DNA of 64,000 nucleotides from contig NZ_LN997848.1 of NCBI RefSeq assembly GCF_001511835.1, forward strand, positions 868,001 through 932,000, in the 5' to 3' direction. A program made the position numbers and the translations under genes. The notes under the pieces are model-generated. The model ran no database searches and was not told where the DNA came from. It worked only from the letters and a program-made list of their open reading frames with translations. Of this stretch, positions 43,571-52,852 are shown piece by piece (the stretch's first letter is position 1; each line of letters begins with the position of its first letter). The stretch is from Magnetospirillum sp. XM-1. Lineage in GTDB: Bacteria > Pseudomonadota > Alphaproteobacteria > Rhodospirillales > Magnetospirillaceae.

Positions 43571-45457
43571 ATGAACATTCTTCTTCTTACCACTCCGATT
43601 CGCGTCCGGCCGACGAATTTCCCGCCCATTGGCGCGTTGTCCCTGTTGAAGGCAGCCCGCAAGAACGGGTTTCCCTCCGCCCAGTTCTACCATATCGACG
43701 GCAATCGCCCGGATTACGGCGCGGTGCTGGAGCACTTGGAAAAAGTGCGGCCGGATGTGGTGGGGATCAGCGCGGTTGTCTCCACCGCCTACGCCTATGC
43801 CAAACGCCTGTGCGGCGACATCAAGCGCCTGTTTCCCGACACCCTGGTGGTGGTCGGCGGCAACCTGGCGGCGTCGGCGGAAATCCTTCTGCGGAAGGCG
43901 GGGGCGGATCTGTGCTGTATCGGCGAGGGCGAGCGGGTCTTCGTGAACGTGCTGCGTCGCGCCGAGACCACGCGTCGTCCGGCCGACTTCCTCGACATTC
44001 CCGGTCTCGCCCTGCTCGACGGCGATGGCCGGTTGCGGACGACCGGCTTCGAAGCCCCGCTCAGCCGTGACGAGATCTACGACTATGACATCGCCGATCT
44101 GGTGGCGGCCTGCGATGACGTCGAGACCTATATCAATCCTCTGTTCATCGACGGTGAGTGCCAGTCATCGGAATTCAAGTTCGACCAGATGGCATGGCAG
44201 CCGCACCGTCGCGACAAAAAGCTGGCCATCATTCCCGGAGCCAAGGGATGTGTCGCCCGTTGCACCTTCTGTCATCGTTTCGACAAGGGGATCCGTTATA
44301 TTCCCATCGACCGCATCATGCACCAGATCGAGACCCTGGTGCGCGACCACGATGTGGGCTTCATTTCGTTCGGCGACGAGAATTTCGGCACCGACAAGCG
44401 TTGGCTGACCGAATTGTGCGCCCGGCTGAAGCCGCTGGACCTGCTGTGGCGGGTGGGTGGCATGCGGGTCAACTGCGTGTCCCCCGAAATCATCGCCATG
44501 ATGCAAGACGCCGGTTGCCGCTTCATCGCCTATGGGATGGAAACCGGCAGCCCGCGCATGCTGGAGGTGATGGAGAAGAAAACCACCATCGAGGACAACC
44601 GCAACGCCATCCGCTGGACCATCGAGGCGGGAATCCAGGCCCCCATCCAGATCGTCCTCGGCATGCCCGGCGAGACTCCCGAGACGGTGCGGGAGACCAT
44701 CGAGTTCTGCAAATACGGCCAGACCCTTCGACCGGAACAGAACCCCAACGATCTCTCCATCAACTACGCCCAGGCCCTTCCCGGGACCCCCCTGTACGAA
44801 TTCGCGCGTTCGTGCGGCCATATCCCTCTCGATCTCGATGGAGAGGAGAGATATCTCCTCTCCATTTCCGATCACGATGCCCACGACGAGGTGACCACAC
44901 TCAATCTGACGGATTTTCCGTCGCTGATCTGTCAAAGCTGGCGGCCGCGGATGACGGTGGAGGTCAATTACGCCTATGTCGTCAAGTTCGGGCTGGGGCA
45001 CTACCACAAGGTGCTGCTGAACGACGCCAATTATTTCAGGAAAAAGCGGAATGACGACGGCTATTTCGCCAACCCCAAGCGTCTGGTCGATACGTCCATG
45101 ACGGTGGATTCCATGCATGGTTCCCGCGACGCCATGGAAGTGGATGATCAGAACGCCCTTCCCTCATTGTGGGCGTTGTTACGGCAGGGCAATCTCGGCT
45201 TGGCGATGATCTGCTATCCGATTCTGTTCCATCGTTTGCGTCGTCTGATCCCCCTGATGGTCTTGGCTAAAAACGCCAGGCGTGTGGGGGTTGGTTGCGC
45301 CGGGCGGCAGATTGCCGAAACCCTGCGGTGGTTGTTGCGCAGGAACTGGCGGGGCGGTCATTTCACCTACAAATCCCTCCGCAGGATCGTCAGGGAAGAC
45401 ATCGGTTCGATTTCCAGCGATCAGGATGAAATGGAAGTTCTTCGCCGGGGCCGGTGA
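43571..45457 (+). CDS. B12-binding-type radical SAM protein
   Basis: A 628-residue protein. The first 150 residues form a B12-binding-like Rossmann domain (MNILLLTTPIRVRPTNFPPIG, VVGGNLAASAE); the DxHxxG cobalamin motif itself is not obvious. The radical SAM core has GCVARCTFCHR (C227, C231, C234), FGDENFGTDKRW and the GMETGSPRMLEVM block. The C-terminal 200 residues have no family I can name and include basic, arginine-rich segments. ATG 43571 is preceded by a GGTCACGTC spacer with a weak ribosome site. The stop overlaps the next gene. Relatives perform sugar or lipid modification; the reaction is not known. Confidence 0.78.
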   Translation: MNILLLTTPIRVRPTNFPPIGALSLLKAARKNGFPSAQFYHIDGNRPDYGAVLEHLEKVRPDVVGISAVVSTAYAYAKRLCGDIKRLFPDTLVVVGGNLAASAEILLRKAGADLCCIGEGERVFVNVLRRAETTRRPADFLDIPGLALLDGDGRLRTTGFEAPLSRDEIYDYDIADLVAACDDVETYINPLFIDGECQSSEFKFDQMAWQPHRRDKKLAIIPGAKGCVARCTFCHRFDKGIRYIPIDRIMHQIETLVRDHDVGFISFGDENFGTDKRWLTELCARLKPLDLLWRVGGMRVNCVSPEIIAMMQDAGCRFIAYGMETGSPRMLEVMEKKTTIEDNRNAIRWTIEAGIQAPIQIVLGMPGETPETVRETIEFCKYGQTLRPEQNPNDLSINYAQALPGTPLYEFARSCGHIPLDLDGEERYLLSISDHDAHDEVTTLNLTDFPSLICQSWRPRMTVEVNYAYVVKFGLGHYHKVLLNDANYFRKKRNDDGYFANPKRLVDTSMTVDSMHGSRDAMEVDDQNALPSLWALLRQGNLGLAMICYPILFHRLRRLIPLMVLAKNARRVGVGCAGRQIAETLRWLLRRNWRGGHFTYKSLRRIVREDIGSISSDQDEMEVLRRGR

Positions 45458-47514
45458 AGGCCTGGAGGGGTGAGAGTGTATATGACTGGTTGTCGCGAGG
45501 TGTCCTGGTGAGCGTCCTAGAGATTTGGTTCGAACGCATGGGCGTTGGACACCTTCTGTTTGGATTGTTGCGATACGGAGTCCGTGACAAGGTGTTCATC
45601 TCGCCGGAGTGGAGTTCTTCAGCCGAAGAACTGGCGCGGATGATCGAGCGGCTGACCGGTCTGTCTGTGGCGCGTGCCCAGCGTTCGGTGCAATTCGCGG
45701 GCCCGGTCCAGGAAGGGCAGGCGTTGGTCTACAGTCAGGAACGCGGGCTGCTGGAGATTTCGGCGGCCTTCGCCGAGTCCTGCCCGACATCGCCCACATG
45801 GTGCCAGACGAAGGACTTCCGCCGGATCCTGGGGGCGTATTTCATCACCTTCAACCGACACGCCGTTGCTTTTGTCTCCGGCGTTGCCGCCAGTCTGGAA
45901 GGGCGCGCCGGGGTAAAGGCCATTTGCCACGTCGCCTTTCCCGTCGTCGGACGATTCACGGCGAGCCAGATGAACAAGCGGGCATCACCGGATTTCCGGG
46001 TGCGTGCCCTTCCGGCGCTTTCGGGCATGATCGAGTGCCTGCGTTTTCTCCCGGGCCATCCCCGCCACTGGCTCCGTCTCTTGGCCGGCCACCGCAACGA
46101 GACCTGTGCCGTGGACCCGCGTGCCCGCGAAAACGGTATCATTCTGGAGCAGGCCTCCTGGCCCAGTATCAACAGTCATCCCGATGGCGGCCACTTGTAC
46201 TGGGAGCCGACCAGCGGGCTGGCTCCGGCCCAGGTTGTGCTGTATTGCGACCGTTCCGACGCAGTGGCCGATGAGCCACTGCGGCGCAAGGTGGCCGACA
46301 AGGGGTGGGGGTGGATCGATGGCGCCAGCATCCTTGCCCATCTTACCGATCCAAAGCGGGCCATCGCCGAGGCGTTCGGCCGGGCGAGCGGCCTGTTGCC
46401 ACGCCGACCGGACGTGGTGGGCTGGATGCATTGGGTGTTGGCCGTATCGAACGGGGTGGCCTTCCGGGCCTATGGCGATCTCATGCGCCGCCACAATGTT
46501 GCGGCCATTCACCACTACGCTGATTTCGGCCCCGAGGCCGTGACCCTGCGTCTGGCCGCCAATCAGGCCAATGCCATCGTGGTCTGGGGATTGTGGTCCG
46601 TATTGCCGTTTCTGATCGCCCGGCACTTCTGGGCCAGCGCCGATCTGATCCCCGCCTGGGGTCCCTATGACCGGGATTACTTTCCCGCGGCGGGGACCAA
46701 TTTTAAGGCGATCGTCGAGGTGGGGCCGGTAGGCTCGGATAGTGTCGCCGTTGGTGATGCAGCCAGGGCGGATACCTTGCGCGCCCGTCTGTCGCCGACA
46801 ACACGCTTTGTCATCGCCGGGTTCGATACCTCTCATCACCCGCTGGCCTATAACTCCGAAGATCACGTGCTGCGCTTCATCGAAGCGGCGGTCGACATGG
46901 TCGAGCGGCACGAAGACTGGGCTCTGATAATCAAGCCGAAGAAGTCGCAGCCCGGTCGATACGGAGCCGCCCTTGGCAGGCGTCTGGATGCGCTGGTGGA
47001 TCAAGGGCGCTGCTTGATCACGGAGCCGAAAGAAAAGGTGGGAGTGGTCGGTCTCGCCGCCGACCTGGTCATCGGCTATCCCATCAATACCGCAGCGGTT
47101 CTTGCAAGCCTCCGCGGCCGTCCCTTGGTCCAGTTGGACTTGACCGGACTGGTGCATTGCCCATTGCGAGAGTCCGGTATCGCCGCCGGTCTCGTCCACA
47201 CGACGGTCGAATCTTTTTGCCAGGCGGTCGAACGAGTGGCCGCCGGTGATTCCAGTATCGGCGATGTGGGCGTGTGGCGCTCCTGGATCGATGGGTTTTG
47301 TGACGGCATGGGGCCGGCGCGGGCGGGCAAACTGATCGGTGACTATATGCGCCTGAGGGCCGAGCACGGCCACGACAAGGCCCTGGACCTGGCCGTCGAG
47401 CGTTATGCCGAGGCGGAAGGTGAAAGTCGGGTCCGGCGGCCGAACGCGGCTACCGGCGGCCTGTGGGACGTGGAGTGGAAGCACTATCGGCAGACGGCAG
47501 TGGAGAGACATTGA
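45454..47514 (+). CDS. Large protein of unknown function, glycan-locus type
   Basis: A 686-residue protein that I do not recognise with confidence. The C-terminal half reads like a glycosyltransferase-B or CDP-glycerophosphotransferase-type protein: GPYDRDYFP, FKAIVEVGPVG, ADLVIGYPINTAAVLAS and a RRLDALVDQGRC stretch, in which a central I-KPK-like IIKPKK segment recalls surface carbohydrate transferases. The first 250 residues have no clear motif. It starts at a GTG that overlaps the radical SAM stop; an in-frame GTG at 45508 with GAGG ahead is the alternative. It ends over the ATG of the CMP-transferase. Function unknown. Confidence 0.55.
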   Translation: MKAWRGESVYDWLSRGVLVSVLEIWFERMGVGHLLFGLLRYGVRDKVFISPEWSSSAEELARMIERLTGLSVARAQRSVQFAGPVQEGQALVYSQERGLLEISAAFAESCPTSPTWCQTKDFRRILGAYFITFNRHAVAFVSGVAASLEGRAGVKAICHVAFPVVGRFTASQMNKRASPDFRVRALPALSGMIECLRFLPGHPRHWLRLLAGHRNETCAVDPRARENGIILEQASWPSINSHPDGGHLYWEPTSGLAPAQVVLYCDRSDAVADEPLRRKVADKGWGWIDGASILAHLTDPKRAIAEAFGRASGLLPRRPDVVGWMHWVLAVSNGVAFRAYGDLMRRHNVAAIHHYADFGPEAVTLRLAANQANAIVVWGLWSVLPFLIARHFWASADLIPAWGPYDRDYFPAAGTNFKAIVEVGPVGSDSVAVGDAARADTLRARLSPTTRFVIAGFDTSHHPLAYNSEDHVLRFIEAAVDMVERHEDWALIIKPKKSQPGRYGAALGRRLDALVDQGRCLITEPKEKVGVVGLAADLVIGYPINTAAVLASLRGRPLVQLDLTGLVHCPLRESGIAAGLVHTTVESFCQAVERVAAGDSSIGDVGVWRSWIDGFCDGMGPARAGKLIGDYMRLRAEHGHDKALDLAVERYAEAEGESRVRRPNAATGGLWDVEWKHYRQTAVERH

Positions 47515-48230
47515 TGTCCGCGACCGGATCTGGCCGTATCCTTGCCCTGATCTGTGCCCGTGGCGGCTCTAAGGGGTTGCCCGGCAAGAATATCCGGCAA
47601 CTGGCAGGGCGTCCCGTTATCGCCTGGTCGGTGGAGGCTGCGATGGGAGCCTCCCTGGTCGATCGCGTGGTGGTCAGCACCGACGATCCCGCCATCGCCG
47701 AGGCCGCGCGGGCCGCTGGAGCCGAAGTACCGTTCCTGCGGCCGGTGGAACTGGCGTCGGACACGGCCGATATTTACGACGCGATCTTCCACGCCCTCGA
47801 TAACTTGGAGGAAGAGCCCAGCCACGTGGTTCTGCTGCAGGCCACCTCGCCGCTGCGCATCGCCGCCGATATCGACGGCTGTATCCGCCTTTGCCTGGAG
47901 CGCGCCGCTCCGGCGGCGGCTACCTTGTGCGAGCCGGGCAAGAATCCCTACTGGATGTTTCTCATGGATTCCGACGGCACCACCCGGCCGCTGATACCTC
48001 GAGACGATGAGGGTCGTCGCCGTCAGGACCTTCCCGAGGCCTGGGCACCCAACGGCGCCGTCTACGTCGCCGAGACCGGCTGGCTGCGGCGCGAGCGGAA
48101 TTTCTGGAAAGCGGGCGTTACCTTGGGCTATGTCATGCCCACGGAGCGTTCGGTCGATATCGATAGTCTTCTGGATTTTCGTCTGGCCGAATTGCTGATG
48201 AGCGATCGCCTGGAGGCGAAAACCGACTAA
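47514..48230 (+). CDS. legF: CMP-nonulosonate synthetase, LegF/NeuA-like (first copy)
   Basis: A 238-residue cytidylyltransferase. ALICARGGSKGLPGKNIRQLAGRP is the NeuA signature, followed by STDDP, PSHVVLLQATSPLR and the NGAVYV/DSLLDF segments. It would activate the product of LegI as CMP-legionaminic acid. The ATG at 47514 overlaps the preceding stop. A second, distinct copy lies 90 bases on, so which copy pairs with LegI and which with the fused synthase at 49009 is open. Confidence 0.85.
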   Translation: MSATGSGRILALICARGGSKGLPGKNIRQLAGRPVIAWSVEAAMGASLVDRVVVSTDDPAIAEAARAAGAEVPFLRPVELASDTADIYDAIFHALDNLEEEPSHVVLLQATSPLRIAADIDGCIRLCLERAAPAAATLCEPGKNPYWMFLMDSDGTTRPLIPRDDEGRRRQDLPEAWAPNGAVYVAETGWLRRERNFWKAGVTLGYVMPTERSVDIDSLLDFRLAELLMSDRLEAKTD

Positions 48231-48246
48231 ACAGGACGGTTTCACC

Positions 48247-48324
48247 ATGTACGATATTCGGTTCTTCCGCGCGTCCAAAGAGATCAAGGACGACATCGTC
48301 GATGACGACGGATTCTCGCTATGA
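48247..48324 (+). CDS. Possible 25-residue ORF between two CMP-transferase genes
   Basis: ATG 48247 opens a short ORF ending at TGA 48322-48324, which overlaps the next ATG (48321) as ATGA. The peptide begins MYDIRFFRASKEIKDDIVDDD, an acidic tail. AGGA lies 11 bases ahead. It may be a translated spacer or the vestige of a gene lost between the two synthetases. No family match. Confidence 0.28.
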   Translation: MYDIRFFRASKEIKDDIVDDDGFSL

Positions 48325-48998
48325 GCCGGGCCGTCGCCATCATTCCCGCCCGGGGCGGCTCCAAGGGCATCCTGCGCAAGAACCTGCGCGAGGTGGGCGG
48401 CGCGCCGCTGGTGGTCCACACCATCCGCCAAGCCTTGGCGTCAAGCTCGGTTGACCGAGTCTATGTCAGCACGGATGACGCGGAAATCCGCGACGTGTCC
48501 GAGGCCGCCGGCGCCCACGTCATCCACCGGCCCGAGGACATTTCCGGCGACACGGTCAGTTCCGAAGCGGTGATCCACCACGCCTTGCCGGTGATGCGCG
48601 CGGCCGGGGAATTCGATCTGGTGGTCTTCTTGCAGGCCACCGCGCCGCTGCGGGCCAAGGGCGATATCGATGGCGCGGTAGCGACCCTGAACCGCGAGGA
48701 GGCTGATTCCCTGCTGTCGGTGTCGCGCTCCCATCGCTTTCTCTGGCGCCAGGGAGCCCAGGGTCCCGAAGCCATCAACTACGACCCCGCCCACCGCCCG
48801 CGTCGCCAGGACCTGGAAGCCCAGTTCGTGGAGAACGGCTCCATCTACGTGTTCAAGCCCTGGGTGCTGGAGCGGTTCGATAACCGCCTGGGCGGGCGTA
48901 TCGCCCTTTACGAAATGACCGCCAGCGCCGCTTTCGACATCGACGACGAAATCGACCTGGTGGTCATCGATCTCTTGATGACCCGCCGCTTTGGATGA
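48321..48998 (+). CDS. CMP-nonulosonate synthetase-like cytidylyltransferase (second copy)
   Basis: A 225-residue NeuA-type enzyme: AIIPARGGSKGILRKNLREVGG, then STDDAE, LVVFLQATAPLR and ENGSIYVFKP. It resembles the first copy in pattern only (ARGGSKG, STDD, LQATxPLR), so it is not a recent duplicate. It lies directly before the fused synthase at 49009, a second synthase/synthetase pair after LegI/LegF. The product may be another nonulosonic acid or a Kdo-like sugar. Its ATG is coupled to the short ORF before it. Confidence 0.82.
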   Translation: MSRAVAIIPARGGSKGILRKNLREVGGAPLVVHTIRQALASSSVDRVYVSTDDAEIRDVSEAAGAHVIHRPEDISGDTVSSEAVIHHALPVMRAAGEFDLVVFLQATAPLRAKGDIDGAVATLNREEADSLLSVSRSHRFLWRQGAQGPEAINYDPAHRPRRQDLEAQFVENGSIYVFKPWVLERFDNRLGGRIALYEMTASAAFDIDDEIDLVVIDLLMTRRFG

Positions 48999-49008
48999 GC
49001 CGATCCAC

Positions 49009-51255
49009 ATGATCATCGACAAGAACATCGCCAAATATCTGGTCTTCTCCGAGGACACGCTGAAGAACGCGTTGGTGAAGATCAACGAGAACAAGGAGAG
49101 GGTGGTCTTCGCCGTGGACGAGACCGGGCGTCTCGAAGGCGTGCTGACCGATGGCGACGTCCGGCGCTGGCTGGTGGCCGCCGATCCGGTGGATCTCGGT
49201 ATCGCGGTGGCCAATGTTGCCAATGGCGACTTCCTTTCCGCCCGCCTGGGCGCCGACCGCCATGCCATTGAATCCATGCTGGATTCCAGGATCGCCTTCG
49301 TGCCCCTGGTCGATGATTACGGTCATCTGGTGGGTGTGGCCCGCGCCCGGCGGCCGGTTCTGGACCTCGGCGGCTTCCGGCTCGAGGAATCGTCGTCCGC
49401 CTTCATCATCGCCGAGATCGGCAACAACCACCAGGGCAGCCTGGACATGGCGATCCGCCTCATCGACGAGGCGGCCGGGGCCGGGGCCCATTGCGCCAAG
49501 TTCCAGATGCGCGACCTTGCCAGCCTCTACGCCAATGCCGGCGACCATACCGACGCGTCCGAGGATCTGGGCTCGCAGTACACCCTGGACCTGCTGTCGC
49601 GCTTTTCGCTGAAGCCCGAGGAACTGTTCAAGGCCTTCGACCATTGCAAGGCCAAGGGGCTGATTCCCCTGTGCACGCCATGGGATCTGGCCAGCGTCGA
49701 GGCGTTGGAGCGCTATGGCATCGCCGCCTATAAGGCGGCATCGGCCGATCTCACCAACCACCAGCTCCTGGCCGCCATCGCCGATACCGGGCGGCCGCTG
49801 CTGCTGTCGACCGGCATGTCGGTGGAAGCCGAGATCATCGAGGCGGTGGAGGTACTGCGTCAGCACGGCGCCCAGTACGTGTTGCTCCATTGCAACTCCA
49901 CCTATCCGGCGCCATTCAAGGACATCAACCTGGCCTATATGGATCGGCTCAAGTCCATCGGCGAATGCCTGGTGGGCTATTCCGGCCATGAACGCGGTTA
50001 TGCGGTGGTGCTGGCGGCCGTGGCCCGTGGCGCCAAGGTGGTGGAGAAGCATTTCACCCTGGACAAGTCCCTGGAAGGCAACGACCACAAGGTCAGCCTG
50101 CTGCCCGAGGAATTCCGCGCCATGGTCGATGCAATCGGCCAGGTGGAGGAATCCATGGGTACGGCCGAGGCGCGCGGCCTGACCCAGGGCGAGATGATGA
50201 ATCGCGAGACCCTGGCCAAGAGCCTGATCATCAATTGCGACATCGCCGCGGGGGCGGAAATTCGGGACGATATGCTGGTGGTGCGCAGCCCCGGCAAGGG
50301 ATTGCAGCCCAACCAGCGTTCCAGGCTGGTGGGGCGCAAGGCCAAGCGGGCCATGAAGGCCGGCGACTTTTTCTTCGCCAGCGACATCTCGGATTCCGAC
50401 GCCAGGCCGCGTCCCTTCAAGTTCCGCCGTCCCTGGGGGTTGCCGGTGCGCTATCACGACTACCGCACCCTGCTGCCCATGACCGACATGCCGCTGATCG
50501 AGTTCCATCTCAGCTATGTGGACATGGATCTGGATCTTGCTCCCTTCTTCGACCAGCCCCTGGACGTGGATTTCGTCATCCACTCGCCGGAGCTGTTCGC
50601 CGGCGACCATGTGCTGGACCTGTGCTCGGAGGATGAAGCCTACCGCGCCCAATCCATCGCCAACCTGCAGCGGGTGATCGACCTGACCCGGCGCCTGAAG
50701 CAGTGGTTCCCACGCACCAAGCGGCCGCAGATCGTCACCAATGTCGGCGGCTTTTCCATGGATGCGCACCTGTCGGCGGATCAGGTCGCGCATTTGCACA
50801 CCCTGCTGGACGACAGTCTGGCCCGTCTCGACATGGACGGCGTGGAAATCATCCCCCAGACCATGCCGCCCTATCCCTGGCATTTCGGCGGCCAGCGCTA
50901 TCACAACCTGTTCGTGAGCGCCGCCGACATCGTCGGTTTCTGCAAGCGCCACGACATGCGCATCTGCCTGGACGTGTCGCATTCCAAGCTGGCCTGTACT
51001 CATCTGAAGACCACCTTCAGCGGCTTCATGGAAGAGGTCGGCCCTTATGTGGCCCACCTGCATCTGGCCGACGCCAAGGGGGTGGACGGCGAGGGCATCC
51101 AGATCGGCACCGGCGACATCGACTTCGCCGCCATGGCCCGCCAGCTGGACCGTCTGGCGCCCCAGGCCAGCTTCATTCCGGAAATCTGGCAGGGTCACAA
51201 GAACGACGGCGAAGGTTTCTGGGTGGCCCTGGACCGGCTGGAGGAGTGGTTCTGA
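49009..51255 (+). CDS. CBS-NeuB-SAF-TIM-barrel fusion, nonulosonate-synthase-like
   Basis: A 748-residue multidomain protein. Two CBS motifs span about residues 5-118 (EGVLTDGDVRRW). A NeuB-like PEP-synthase barrel follows, with AEIGNNHQGSLDMA near 135, LLHCNSTYPAP, VGYSGHERGY and EKHFTLDKS. Residues 405-465 look like the SAF/antifreeze-like domain, and from about 478 to the end a second TIM barrel of xylose-isomerase type has HLHLADAKG and EIWQGH. NeuB alone is about 350 residues. The chosen ATG 49009 avoids a TTG at 48991 within the upstream gene. A sugar isomerase fused to a synthase implies channelling of a 2-keto substrate. Specificity unknown. Confidence 0.82.
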   Translation: MIIDKNIAKYLVFSEDTLKNALVKINENKERVVFAVDETGRLEGVLTDGDVRRWLVAADPVDLGIAVANVANGDFLSARLGADRHAIESMLDSRIAFVPLVDDYGHLVGVARARRPVLDLGGFRLEESSSAFIIAEIGNNHQGSLDMAIRLIDEAAGAGAHCAKFQMRDLASLYANAGDHTDASEDLGSQYTLDLLSRFSLKPEELFKAFDHCKAKGLIPLCTPWDLASVEALERYGIAAYKAASADLTNHQLLAAIADTGRPLLLSTGMSVEAEIIEAVEVLRQHGAQYVLLHCNSTYPAPFKDINLAYMDRLKSIGECLVGYSGHERGYAVVLAAVARGAKVVEKHFTLDKSLEGNDHKVSLLPEEFRAMVDAIGQVEESMGTAEARGLTQGEMMNRETLAKSLIINCDIAAGAEIRDDMLVVRSPGKGLQPNQRSRLVGRKAKRAMKAGDFFFASDISDSDARPRPFKFRRPWGLPVRYHDYRTLLPMTDMPLIEFHLSYVDMDLDLAPFFDQPLDVDFVIHSPELFAGDHVLDLCSEDEAYRAQSIANLQRVIDLTRRLKQWFPRTKRPQIVTNVGGFSMDAHLSADQVAHLHTLLDDSLARLDMDGVEIIPQTMPPYPWHFGGQRYHNLFVSAADIVGFCKRHDMRICLDVSHSKLACTHLKTTFSGFMEEVGPYVAHLHLADAKGVDGEGIQIGTGDIDFAAMARQLDRLAPQASFIPEIWQGHKNDGEGFWVALDRLEEWF

Positions 51256-51259
51256 GGCC

Positions 51260-52837
51260 ATGGCCCTGAGGCTCGTCCCTGCCCTAGCCGCATCCGGCCT
51301 GGAAGACGGCGAGTCCTGGGTTGCGGTTTCCCCGGAGGGCGAGGAATCGGACGCCCCCGGGCGCCGCGAGGTGGGGGGCGAGTTGGAAGCGGCCTTCGTT
51401 GCCGCCATCCCCGACCTGCTGGCCCTGTGCCGGACCTTGGGCGCCGATCCGTCGGCGGTTCTGGCCCATACACCGTCGGCGGCCGCCAATGTCTCGGACC
51501 TGGGCCTGATGATGGCCTGGAGCCGATTGGCTGAGGCCTGGGCAAGCGAGGGACGCAAAACCGTCCTCGTCTGTGCCGATCCCTGGCTCTACCGTCATTT
51601 GTCCGCATTGCCAGGCGTCGTCGCCGCTCCGCCGCCGCCCCTGACCGGTCGGCTTTCCCGTCTGCGGGGCTTCGCCGCCCGGCTCCGCTATGGCCTGCGG
51701 GCCGCCGGGCGGTGTTTAAGGCTACCTGCACTGCCAAGGCAAGGTGGCTCCTGGCTGCTGTCCTATGGCAATCCCCAATCGGGTCCCGATGGCACCGACG
51801 CCTATTTCGGCTCCCTGATGCGGGAACGGACGGACTTATGCAGGGTGCTGCATGTGGATTGCCCGCCGGACGAGGCGAGGCGTCTGAACGGGGACGGCCG
51901 CAGCTTCAGCCTGCATGGATGGGGTTCGGCGATCTTCGCCGTCACCCGGCTGCCGTTTGCGCGCTGGCGGCCGCGCGCCGAGATGATGAATGGTCCCTGG
52001 GGCTGGTTGGTGCGCAGGGCGGCGGCACACGAAGCCGCCACTGCCCAGGGGGCCGCCATCGCCTGGCAGATTCATTGCCAGCGGCGTTGGCTCGAAGCGG
52101 TGAGGCCTCTCGCCGTGGCTTGGCCCTGGGAAAATCATGGCTGGGAACGTGATCTGGCGCGGGCGGCGCGGCGGCTGGGAGTGGCCAGTGCCGGCTATCA
52201 GCATTCCTCGGTCGGGCGGTTCGAGCTAAATCATCATGTGGATGCCAATCCCGACGGGCTTGGGAGCCTGCCCGATCTGGTGCTGTGTACCGGTTCCCTG
52301 ACCCGCGAAGGCCTGACCCGCTGGGGACTGCCGGAGGGGCGCAGCCGGGTGGCCGGGGCATTGCGCTTCACCCCTTCGCCCGGACCGCGCTGGGATGGGG
52401 AGGCGCCGGTGTTCGTCGCCCTGCCCGGCGATGTGTCCATGGCCGCCAGGATGGTTGGCGCGGTGGCACGCGTGGCGCGCCGATTGGGGCGAAGAATCCT
52501 GATCCGCCCCCACCCCATCTATGACGTCCCGGTTTCCGAGGATGAATGGGTGACGCGGGCTACCACGGGCCTGGCGGGGCAACCGGCGGTCTCGGCGGTG
52601 GTCTATGCAGCGACGACCGTGGGGCTGGAGTCGGTGCTTTTTGGCCTGCCCACCATTCGCTTCATCGCCGCTGGTTGCATCGCCCACGATATTCTGCCAA
52701 ACACCGTTAACGTCCCCGCCGCCGACGAGGCCGGATTGGCGGCCGCAATCGAAGCCGCCGCGCCGCCGCCCGCCATCGCGCGCGAGCAAGTTTTTGCCCC
52801 CGTGGATCATGACGTGTGGCGCCAAGCGCTACCCTAG
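51260..52837 (+). CDS. Glycan-biosynthesis protein of unknown type, GT-B-like
   Basis: A 525-residue protein with no family that I can name securely. The middle has AWPWENHGWERDLARAARRLG and AGYQHSSVGRFELN, and the C-terminal third has RRILIRPHPIYDVP followed by VYAATTVGLESVLFGLPTIRF, an acceptor/donor-site pattern of polysaccharide-export and surface carbohydrate synthesis proteins. The N-terminal 170 residues are alanine-rich and without motif. It begins at ATG 51260, four bases after the fused synthase, and ends 15 bases before the aminotransferase. A glycosyltransferase role is plausible. Confidence 0.55.
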   Translation: MALRLVPALAASGLEDGESWVAVSPEGEESDAPGRREVGGELEAAFVAAIPDLLALCRTLGADPSAVLAHTPSAAANVSDLGLMMAWSRLAEAWASEGRKTVLVCADPWLYRHLSALPGVVAAPPPPLTGRLSRLRGFAARLRYGLRAAGRCLRLPALPRQGGSWLLSYGNPQSGPDGTDAYFGSLMRERTDLCRVLHVDCPPDEARRLNGDGRSFSLHGWGSAIFAVTRLPFARWRPRAEMMNGPWGWLVRRAAAHEAATAQGAAIAWQIHCQRRWLEAVRPLAVAWPWENHGWERDLARAARRLGVASAGYQHSSVGRFELNHHVDANPDGLGSLPDLVLCTGSLTREGLTRWGLPEGRSRVAGALRFTPSPGPRWDGEAPVFVALPGDVSMAARMVGAVARVARRLGRRILIRPHPIYDVPVSEDEWVTRATTGLAGQPAVSAVVYAATTVGLESVLFGLPTIRFIAAGCIAHDILPNTVNVPAADEAGLAAAIEAAAPPPAIAREQVFAPVDHDVWRQALP

Positions 52838-52852
52838 CCCCAAGGCCGCCCC

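Noticed and set aside
48964..51558. Very long minus-strand open frame of 864 codons
   Set aside because: It is the antisense of the clearly coding CBS-NeuB fusion; composition and lack of motifs show it is a shadow of GC-rich third positions.
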